DNA from: Icerya purchasi
Taxonomy: Eukaryota; Arthropoda; Insecta; Hemiptera; Monophlebidae
Direction of reading: 5' to 3'
Length of the DNA stretch: 64,000 nucleotides
NCBI GenBank assembly: GCA_039619475.1
Contig: CM077116.1
Location: forward strand, 99,121,164 to 99,185,163
Within the stretch, counting starts at the first letter, position 1. The number at the start of each line of letters is the position of its first letter. The notes beneath the pieces were generated by a model that saw only the letters and a list, made by a program, of their open reading frames with translations, did no database searches and was not told the origin of the DNA. Of this stretch, positions 21,149 to 33,100 are shown in pieces. The position numbers and the translations under genes were made by a program.

Positions 21149-24100
21149 GTTTGTTGAAGATGAAAACATCTAATTATTGATTAGGCAGTGAGAAGGACTT
21201 AAAATCAATGATTTAGATAAATGTGTATATGTGGAATTTAGAAATAAAATTTGTATAGAAAGTTTAATGCGGCAAACTTAATTTTTTAATTTAACGTGTT
21301 ATTAGATAATGAAGTATGGATTTCCAGGTTTAAGCAATGTTCGTTCCTACGATGATTTCATTTTATCTTATGATCAACGTAATCGTATTGCACACTGGGT
21401 ATTTGAACATCTAACAACGGATAGGTTAAATAACGATAAACGAGTAAGCAGATCACGATGTGACTATAAAGAAGATGAATCAGTTCATCCGTTTTTTAGG
21501 TAAATATAAATATAAATTAAGCAATAGACGCTATAAGTAATTTTTAAATTTTATATTTATAAATAATTGTACAGCAAAAACTTTATCTAAATACTGCAAA
21601 AAAGGAATAATTGAGTGTAAAACTAGATATGATGCCTAAATGCCAAGTGAATTATCTACGAATATTTAAATTTATCTCGTTAATTTAATTTTTATTTCAG
21701 AATTAAAAGATAAAAAGGTTGTTGTGAAAAATATACATTTAAGAGTCTAATCAAGTTGTGATAATAAGGAAGTTTAAAACAGTAATAGAAAATAACAAGA
21801 AGCCTGTATGTAGTTTAATAGTTTAAAACCGTTATAGAAAGAGTGAAGTAAAAAGTATTTAGTGATACATATTGTATTTGTATAAATTTCAAATTCGTTT
21901 ATATTTTATGTTTATATATACACGTTTATAGGAATTGTTCTTTTCTAGATCGACTTATATTGAAATATTTCTGTGCCATTTTCATTTAAAACAAGAACCT
22001 CCTCATTTAATTAATGAAATAATAATAGCAATAAATTTTACGTAAATAAAAGTAGAAAAATTGGTTTTCCACGTTTTCTCCCCACTGTCGCCAAAGACTC
22101 AGTCTGGAATAAACACCCGCCCTACAAGGAATTCCGATCAAGGTCTCGTCAAAGTGATATGTAGTAATATAAATTGACGACTCAATCTATAGTACATGTT
22201 GACTCTAGAGTAGATTCATAGGTGCAAGTCAGCTCGAAAGCCGCGGTTACATTGGATCAAAATTCGTACGAAAAATTATTGCTCGTATGAGATCGTACGA
22301 ATTCTTACGACTTGGTTTGAAACGAACAAACGTGTACAGAGTTACGCGCGTGGTTACATTGCTTGCATTTTTTTCGTACGAGTTCGTACGACCAGTTTCA
22401 TGCGAATAATATATTTTGTTTTTTTATCAGAATTCGTACAAAGTTTATATTACAGTGTCCGATTTCAGCGTTTGTTTATTCTAAAATCGGAAAAAGTAAT
22501 CGGTCTAGTTGAAGAAAGAATATCAGATTTCACACACTGATAAATTGATTCATTTTACTAAATCTTCGAACAAATTATAAAAAAATAACGCGCAATGTAA
22601 CTACTGCCTTTTCGACTGACGATTTCAAGAAAAAACCGTCTTCTGTAAATTCACTGTTCGTATAAACAACACAGCAAGTAATGTAATCACCTTATTCGTA
22701 CGAAATTTTCATATGAATTCGCATGATTCCGTACGACCAATTTTTCGTACGAATTCTGATCCAGTGTAACTGCGGCTTAAGAATCGAGTCAAAATGGACT
22801 CTATCTCTACCGCATAGTCTAGTCGATGTTTAATGTTCTGTTAGCGGTTACAAATCTTCGCAGTATAAACAACTGGTAACTCTAACGTCACTATACATCT
22901 CATCAATTATTAGACGTATTATTAAGTACAGCTAAGGAAAGGAAAATAACTCTATTCTAACTAGCAATGGCTTTGATATTAGTGATAATGCTAGAAAACA
23001 TGGTAATCATGATACCGAGTCTGCAATTTCTGATATTGACTTCGAATCAAAAGACGAGAAAGAAAGTCCATATAAATATTGGTATGGAAAAATTTTTTTT
23101 TAAGTGATCCAAAGTTCCTACATCTAAAAATACTAACAAAAGGAGATGCTGTAATTTGTGTACTTGTTCAATGTGGTTCAAAACTATGTGTAAAGTACAT
23201 TCGAAACAGAATATATTATGTCTTAGTTGTGAGAAAACATAAACTATTCACAAAAAATATCATATCTTTATGATGTAAGCGGTTGATTTTTCAATGTTAA
23301 AAGTCATCATCATCATCAAGTAGCAGCCCCAATCTGGGGATTGCTCACACCATTTCTACATTTCGTGGTTCCTTGCCATCTGAATTAGTTCGCTGCATTT
23401 TTTCCCGTCAATTTCTATCATTTCGATTCGTCTCCTTCCTCTTGTTGTTTTGCCTTTTATTTTCCCTTGCATCGCTGTAACAAAAATTCCTCCTTCTCGG
23501 ATCTTATGCGCGAGGTATTTCCTTTTTCTCTGGATTACGTCTTTTACTACATCGTATTCTGTCAGTTGCCACCTGCTTAAAACGTCTTTATTTTTGACCT
23601 TGGCCGTCCATGGTATTCTCATCATTCTTCGTAACGTCCACATACCGAATGCATTTAGCTTTTTCCTGCATTCCGCGTCCATCGTCCAAGTTTCTGCTCC
23701 GTATTTTAGCACTGACATCACGTAGCAGTTGTTGATCCTTAGTTTCAATTGCATTCCAAGCTTCCGGTCCCTCAACACCGCTTGTAAATTATTAAATGCT
23801 TGTTTGGCCATTCCTATTCTTGATCTAATTTCTTTTTTATTTCGGCCATCCGAAGTGAATAAGGCACCCAAGTATCAGAATTCTTCTACTTGTTTTAGCA
23901 TTGTATTATTTATTTTAATTTTTACTTCTTTTCTTCCATTTTTGGAGAATCTCATCACCTTTGTTTTTTCGGCGTTTATCGTCATGCCATACTTAATTCC
24001 AGCTTTATTAATTCGATTTAGCATGATTTGCAACATATCGTTATTTTAGATATTTTTGAAAATATCAATATGTTTTTTCGTCATTGTATTGTTTCATTCT

Positions 24101-27100
24101 TGCTATTTAAAAATACTCACATTTTTATAATAAATATTAATATAACGATTTCTGAGCTTATTTTCGAACTTCTCTATTTTAAGCAACAAAAATATAAATT
24201 TATAGAGATTTCGTTCAGTATAACATTTATTTGATAATTGTAGGTGCAAAAATAAATGTCTAAATCATCAAACGTATATATGTATTCAAAATATATATTA
24301 TTTTTTAAATTATATGAATTTCAGAGATATTTAATAACCTTAAAGTTTTCGGATCAAAACTGATTCAGCGATAGTACCTATTCTAAAATAGCAATAGTAG
24401 TTGACAGTTAAAGCAGTCCATTCACTTTTTGACATATTTTCTGGAGCTATTTCAGTGGTCAAATCAGTTTAATGATTAAGTTTTTTAATTTTTAATTGAT
24501 GTTCTAATATAATATATGTTGAATTTCATCGAATTTTTATATCATTCTTCAACTTTAATTTCGCTAAATTCGTCTGTTTTTGGCGTCTATATGGTCTATT
24601 TAATGACTTTACACTGCCCTTAAAACGACATACGATATTTCTGCACTTTTTAAATTAAGATGATAATTTAGTATTCTTTTAAATTATACAACGAATTATT
24701 AAATTAATTGTGAGTTACACATGGATGATATTTTTTAAATTCTTCTACCATTCCTTTTTTAATATTTGAGGTGTTGAAATATATTTGTTGCAGTATGTTG
24801 CACTTCAATTTCTCTTGTTTCTAATACTGAAGAATATAATTTAAAATTATGAATGTAATGCATCGGTACAGTTAAGAACGTGCCAATAATCCGTTGTTTC
24901 AAAAAAATAATCAATATTTTCAAAATTATTTGTAATTTTTAAATTTATATCGTTATAAATTTGAAGTATAAATGGTTGGGATTTTTTTTCTTAAAGGTAG
25001 ACAATATTTTGAATTTACTTTTTAATAAAATTTTAAAATTTCGCATCTTAAACTATAGATAATGCCTGAAAATCTTTAATTATTAAAAATATCTATCAAT
25101 TTCATCAACAAACCTGAGATTATTTCTGATGATGTGAATGTTCCTTTTTGAAGTTTTTGGTGATATATTATTGTTAATTATCGATAAAGTTGTTGGTTCG
25201 TTTATTGGAACTAACGAATTAGTTTTAACATGTTCATTTCCATCTATGATATGCTCAAACTCTGACAATCAATCGCAGTATATCGAAGGATACCGTGATG
25301 TTAAATATTTTTTTGCATAATACTTATATTTCCACAAAATTTATAAAAAACTTTTTACAATAATTATAGTTACAATTTTTGTATTTTCATTTTTTTTAAA
25401 TAGTCCAAAACTTTCGATTTTATATGTTTTTTTTTACACGCGCTATTATTAAAAATATTAAACACCAAATAATAAAGTTTTGGTTAAATTATTATTTATA
25501 AAATTTGTAACTAATATACCGATGGACGTGAAGTAACTCAATTAAATATAAAAACAAACAATCTACGAATACACAGAAAATAAATGTAACAGTTTCACAA
25601 TAAAATAAATTCAAAAAATGTGATTCTTAGAGCTGACGGTAAGATGAAGGTAATAAGGATGTCGAATCAGCAATTTACATCGGGGAGTATATGTAAAAAT
25701 ACCCTTCAGCGGGCATAGTATTTAGAAGTAAAACATTTATTAACAGACAGTTCCGAAATATTAATAAAATATGTTGGTTTAATGAAATTATTAAGCAGCT
25801 TAAAAACTAGTGGTGGCACGTACATCTCTTGTTGAAAAATTTATTTTTATTTAAGTTTATACCTATTTTTGTATTCCTTTTACTACTTTATTTTACAAAA
25901 TTAATGTAAATTTTCACTTTAAGTATTCAATTTTTATTAAAAAATAAGTATTTTCATTAAAATCTTGCCTGCGAGGGATGGCTTAGCGAAGACTGGTAAT
26001 GGTAGATAACGTAGTTCATTTTTTTAAAAAAATGCACCTTTATTTTATTTATTTTTCGATAGATCAACCAATCAAGATTATAAAGGAAGTGGTTATGATA
26101 GAGGTCATTTAGCTGCAGCTGGGAATCATAAACTTTGTCATGAACATTATAATCAGACATTCTTTTTAACTAACATCGCTCCCCAGGTTGGAGCTGGATT
26201 TAATAGAAATATTTGGAACAATTTGGAAATATACACAAGGAAATTGACTCGTTCACATAAAAATGTTTATGTATGTACGGGACCATTATTTTTGCCAAGG
26301 TATGATTTTTCAGATTATTCTGAATTGAAAAATAATTAAATTATGTTTAGATTATTTAATAATAGTTTATGTTATGAAATTATTTAGATGGCTTTTAAAT
26401 TATACTAATGCAATTCTGTTTTGAACTATTTATCGTATAATTATTTGATTTTATTAAACGAAATAGGTGCACACTTTAATAAATTTAAAAAAGAAAAAAA
26501 TTTAAGAATTTAAAACTTTTGAATACAATTTACTTTTTATCCCCCGTGTTTCTATAATATCTTTCGACATATTAGCATAATACTGTTCCCATGAACATAG
26601 AGCGTAAAATATTATTTGAAGAACACAATTTACTCAAATATACAGATGTAAATTAATGAAATTAAATAAACATTACATAAACATTTATTATAATTAAAAA
26701 ATGAAATTTGCATGTTCTAGAAATTATACTACCAGTATTAGTTTTTTACATTGTTTTTTACTTTCATATTAATAGTCTCTTTTAATGTTACCAATTTTTT
26801 TCCAATTTTTTCGTAACTTTTAATTTTTTCTTTTATGCTATTAATATCATTACTATTCAAATTGATTTCTTATGTTTTTTTGACCTTTAAGCTTTGTTTT
26901 TCGTTTTAAATTTCACCTTTCTGTTTATATTCAGTTGACTACTTTCTATTCAGGTGTTTATGATTTAAGTTCAATAGAGTTGTCTGGAAAATACTATCTT
27001 TTGTAATGTCAGCTATTATTAAAATGTGCCTGCTTTTTTATTTATTAGGGGGCGAATTTTTAAAAAGAATTACAGCGTTCACATCATGTTTATTTTTATT

Positions 27101-30100
27101 TATTTTTTTTAAAAAGAAAACGAATTTAAATATGTAAATTAAATAGGTAAAATTTGGATTAAAATTTCTCAGAAAATACGTCATTTAATATAAAAAACAT
27201 TTCTATACCTACTATAAGATGGACTGATGTTTCAATTTTTTTTTAAAATCTCACTTTTTGTATTTTTTTTTATTCTATAGAGACGAATATGCACCGATTT
27301 TAAAAGTAAAATATCAATCTCGTATCTGCTGTGAGCTGTGGAATTTTGGGATTTTTTTCGTCGCTCGATTTCCACATTTTTCAAATGTATAGACCCTTTA
27401 GTTTTAAAATTCTTGAATTTCTCATAGTTTTCTAGTTTTTATGGATGAAAATAATCATTAAAAAAAAATGATTTCATCTGCTGTGGACTTGTTTTTGTTT
27501 CCAGTCTTAACGCTTAAGATGTACATTTTCTCAGATTTGGGCCCTTGGATTTAAAAATTTTTGGAATTTCGCATTTTTGCATTATTCTAAAGATAAAAAT
27601 ACGTTGATTAGAAACAAATTAATTCCTTGGCTGTTGAATTTTCAAAAACATTTTTTTGTAACTTACATATTTTTCATAATTTGGGCTCTTTAATTTTAAA
27701 TTTTTTATTTAAAAACACAACTTCGTACATGTTGAACAATTGGAAACTCGTTTAAAATTCTTTGTAGTCTCTTTTTGATCTAACTTTGTTGGAAATTAAA
27801 ATATGTCAGAAAATGCTTGACATTTTTTGCAAATACCTAGAAATGCCAGGTATTACTAAATGAAACTGTAATCCAGAGATCTCTTATGAAACAAAGTGTT
27901 CAATGGTGTAGATTATTATGGTTTTATAAATCTTTACATCAATCTACATATAACGTACCTATATTCGAAAATACTATAGTCTGTCAACCGAAAGAAGTCT
28001 GTTCGTAAAATAACCGAAACGCGCTGATGTCACGAAATCAGGGGACCTCAGATTAACCTTCAGTCTATCGCTTATCAGATATAACACTCGCTGTGTTAAT
28101 ACAACGTGGTCCGTCTGGACCAGAACAGGTCGGGAAAAAAGAACGGATGAACGTACAGAGATGAAACAAAAACGAGGTTACCGCTTCCGAGAAGGGGAGG
28201 AATAACGGAAGAGGTGGCGATATGATTTTTTTCGAGAATATTGAAGTATCAATACCTGCTGTGTTGCTAGTACACTACTTTGAGTAACGCTTACGCTTGA
28301 CAGACTATAGTTATCATAATCCAGTCGAATCGATTTTATTATATTAAATAACTTTAAAAAGTATATATAATACATTTACATTAACGCTAAAATGATCTTA
28401 ATCATTTAATCGTTTCTTTATATATATATATATATACTAGCTGACCCAGCCACGTGTTGCTGTGGCTTAGTAGTTATAATAGATTAAATTAATTTTTTAC
28501 TTATTATTTTGATGCAACCAAATTAATTTTTACTAATAAACCTGAAATTATTTAGCCGATTTTGAATCATATGTAGAGAATGAAATTATCCAACTAATAT
28601 ACACTTATTGAATTTACATTTTATTTATCTAATCTTTAACTTTAATCTGTAATTAATGACTTATTTACACAATATACTAAATAAATTAGTTACATAAAAA
28701 TTAAATTTTATAAATGAGGCAGATAACATATATTATTTTATAAAATTGAAAATTATCTAAGCACTAATTTGTGCACAATGTTCTTGGTCAACCTATCTTT
28801 TGCTAACACGAATAGACTTGATGGTGTTCCCACACGTGAGCAGGCAACATGCATTTATTCTTGCAATTTCTTCTTCCGATTCAGTAGCTCTCATAACATG
28901 CATACGCCGTGCATTTCTGCTACGCGCATTGTTGAGGTTCGATTGTCTCCGCGGCATTATCTTATACTGAAATATAAAGCAACTGAGATGCCCAACAATG
29001 TCAGAGAGTTGTATCACTGCTACACTATTGTTGTGGGAATATTAAAATAATTTTTTTTTTTTTTTATCAAGGCAGGACGTTTATTAAATACACTAAAATA
29101 TAAATAAATTAAATGCCGCACAATATCGCACAATATTTTTTTTTTTTTATAAACAACAACTCCGTAATAACACGAACTTTTTTGTAAACAACACCGAAAA
29201 AATTTATTTTATCATTCATCGAGAAAAACGCCATGCGCCAGCGATAAACCTGGTTGCATTTCGATTAACATCGCACGATACACAAAAGTCGCCACGAAAA
29301 GTAGTTGGTGCTCAAAAAATAATAAAATTGTCAAAATTTGTTTTATTTAATATAACAAATATTTATGTAAATAATTAAAGCAAAAAGTAATAGCCAACAA
29401 TTAAATTTGTTTTTTTTAAATTGATTGATTAAATTATTTAATATAACAAATATTTATGTAAATAATTAAAACAAACAAGTTCAGTCAAGCATGAGGTTTC
29501 ATGCGCTGAGGATTCCGTATGAAAGTTAACAATAACTATAATTATTTAGTACGTAAGAAAATTTGTTTGAATAAATTTTTATTTTTATTTTACTATTTTA
29601 ATTTAATATCTTAATAAATTTCAAAGATCTTTTCTAATAATAATTTAAAACAGTAAAGCAAAATACTAATTTGAATCGAAGACTTAGATTAATTTGAAGT
29701 GAAATGTAACGGTTATGAACAAAAATTAATTAAATCCTTTTTTTATTTATTTTTTTAAATTATTGGTTTAGATTTAATAATACTAATATTAAGGTTTTAT
29801 GATTTTTTAAAATGTGTAATTTTGTTAATTCCTACACCTATCTTTCTTGAATAGCCGACCGTCAAAGATATTTAATAAATATATAAACGAAAACACGCAA
29901 AAAATATTAATTAGAAATAATATTGATGCTACGTATCACTCTGTTGCGGCTGCTAGAATGCTGGTGCTCCCTGCTGGCAGTTTGGTGTACGTTGGTAATT
30001 GCGTCCTGGATTCTCGACGAATGGGAGGGAGAGGCACGGTAATCGAAATTATAGTTTACGAATTTTGTAAATGTCACTAATTTGAAAACCGAATTTCGAG

Positions 30101-33100
30101 GCGATTTGGTTACTTTGTTATCAAACTTCTTTCGGTTGCAAGACGAACTGGTTACTTTACCAAAAAAGGTCGATATAGTTCCGCGATGTGAAAAAGACTG
30201 TCGTTCTACTGTGATGATTTTTTAACAATTCGGTATTTTCTTTCGACTCTCTCCGTATGTTAGACCATTATTAAATATTTTTTTTTTATTTATTTACTAG
30301 CATAGGGCGTTAAATTGTTTAACAAATCGAAATACTATTCGCATCTGTTTTTCATCAGGCGGACGTACCACCTAAACAATGATACGGTGAGTCCGTTCCT
30401 TTCATTACAGTTCATAACAACACTAACACACGCCGTAATGAAAATAATCAAACCAAAACCTGCGATCCTGTTTCGTTTCTTATCCCTCATACTAACACTA
30501 CTAACACAAATTATAACAATCCGAACCAAATTCTAAAAACCGCTGCAATCTCGTATTCCGATAAAGCCAAAGAAAAATAACACCGATTAACAAACCTGTT
30601 TATTTCGTGCATTCAAGAAACCCACTTAAAACAAAACCAACATTTAAAACTAAAAAACTATAAAGTTCTCGAATCAAATCCGGTGCTTGCTAGTTGTGCG
30701 CGTGGTGGAATAATATTATCCGTTCGTGCGGATATTAACTTTCAACAGATAATGTTACCATCCGACATTCAACCAGTAAAAGTCGAAATTCGTAAGCCAG
30801 TTCCACGGGAGTCTCTAAACATAATTCCGAACCGTATTTAGAAACTTTTAAAGTTGTCAAAAAATTCAAACAGTTCCTCCCCTCTAGCGCCGCGAGTATT
30901 ACAGCTAAAAATTTTGAACAGGGTTAAACATATGCGCTTCGACATATATTTCTCAAGTTTGGAACATCAAGGTTTGAAAGTTTCGTTAAGGAAATAACTT
31001 ATGGTTTCGTTCTCGACAAATAACGATCTTTCCATCAATCATGACCGGAAAAAAAATATTATTTTTGAAACTTTCGAGCTTTCGGCGCTTAAGGTTCTGA
31101 ATTTTAAGATGGAAACCTAGATGTTCCAAAGTAAATAAATAAACAGGGACGCACATTTTTTTATCCTTATTCAAAATCTTGAACCAATACATAAATTACA
31201 AGCGGGGTTACACGTCATTTTTCAGAATTTTATGAACTTTTAGTAAATTTCAAACAGTTTCGTTAAGAAAACGAAATACGGGTCCGTTCCCAAAAAATAG
31301 CGATCTTTCCAATAATAATACACTTGAAAAAAATTTTTTTTTACAAAATTTCGTGCTTTCAGAGCCCCAAGCCACTAATTTTAAAATTGGAAACTTAGAT
31401 GTTCCAAACCAGAGAAATATACATGGATGCCCATATTTACTACTTTCCTCAAAATTTTTAGCTATAATACTCGCGTCACAAATCAATTCTCACGCTTTTT
31501 TGAACTTTTCAGCAAACTTTGAAAGTTCAATTAAGAAAATGAAATACGGTTTCTTTCCCGACAGATAGCGATCCTTCAAACGGTATATAACATGCGTCTG
31601 AAAAATAAAAAATTTTCTTCAAAATTTCGAACTTTCGGCGCCTTAAGGGTCCAATTTTAAAACTGAAAATCCAAATGTTATAAACTAGAGAAATATAAGG
31701 GGATTAGCACGTTTTTAGCCGCGTTCAAAATTTTCAGCTGTAATATTCGTAGAACTAGTGGAGAGACACATAATTATTTTTATTTTTTGAACTTTTCGGA
31801 ACTTTGAAAATTTCGTTAAAAAAATGAAATACGGTTTCGTGCCCGACGAATGCCGATCTTTCTAATAATATATCACAACCCGAAGGAAAAAAAATTTTAT
31901 TTCAAAATTTTGAGCTTTCGGCGCCCCAAGGGTCTAATTTTAAAACTGGAAACCTGGATGTTTCGAATTAGAAAAATATACGTAGAAGCGCATATTTTTA
32001 ACCGTGTTCAAAATATTTAGCTGTAATATTTGCTTCGCTATGGGGCTAAAAAGTCATTTTTCGCGCTATTTTGAACTTTTCGGCAACTTTCAAAGTTTCG
32101 TTAAGAAAATGAAATACGTTTTCGTTCCCAACAAACAGCGATATTTCTAATGGTATATCACAAACCTAAGAAAAAAAAAAAAATTTTTTCAAAATTTTGA
32201 ACTTTCGCTGCCCCAAAGGTCTCAGTCTAAAGTTGGGGTCCGATTGTCTTAAATCAGAGAAATATACGTAGAGTCGCGTATTTTCTACCATGTTCCAAAT
32301 TTATAGCTGTAATACTCGCGTCGCAAGAAGGGGGCCGCTAATCGGAGCTGACGCTTTTTTAAACTTTACGTCAACTTTGAAAGTTTGGTTAAGAAAATGA
32401 AATTTGGTTTCGTTCCCGACTACTAGAGATCTTTCTAACGATATATCACAGGCCCAAGAAAAAAAATATTTTTTTCCAAAATCTCGAGCTTTCGGTGCCC
32501 CGAGGGTCCAGTTTTAAAGTTGGAAATCCGGATGTTCCAAACTAGAGAAATATACGGGTATGTGCGTATTTTTAGCCCCATTCAAAATTTTTAACTACAA
32601 TACTCGCTTCGCTAAGGGGGGGGACACGCCATTTTTTTCGGTTTCTTGAACTTTTGGGCAACTTTACACAACTTTTGTGCCAAAATTTTTGGATTTTATG
32701 AAAGTACTCCTGCATTGTAATTTATATTTTGAATTTCAGCGTTATAAGTTTATCTAGTGACGAGTTATCATTTTTTAAGTGATTTTTGAGGTCGTTTTAT
32801 GTACCATATTATATATTCTTGACGGTTTTTTGGGTTTTTTGTCGCCCAGGTTAATCGGTCAACTTCAAGTTATAGATCGTTTTAAAGATAATTTTAATTG
32901 TAATTTATGTTCCAAATTTGAAGTTTATAAGTCAAGCCGTTCGTGAATTATTGATTTTTATTTGATATTTTTGTCATTTGTGTACCATCTTATAAGGATT
33001 CCGTACATTATATGTATACGGAATCCTAAAAAAGTATCCTATCTGTTAAGTTGGACCAAATTGCATGTACTTTCAAAATTTTATAAAAATCGGTTAAGTA

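Noticed and set aside
31250..31568. Overlapping open frames in the satellite array as genes
   Set aside because: They are frame readings of a degenerate tandem repeat and differ between copies.
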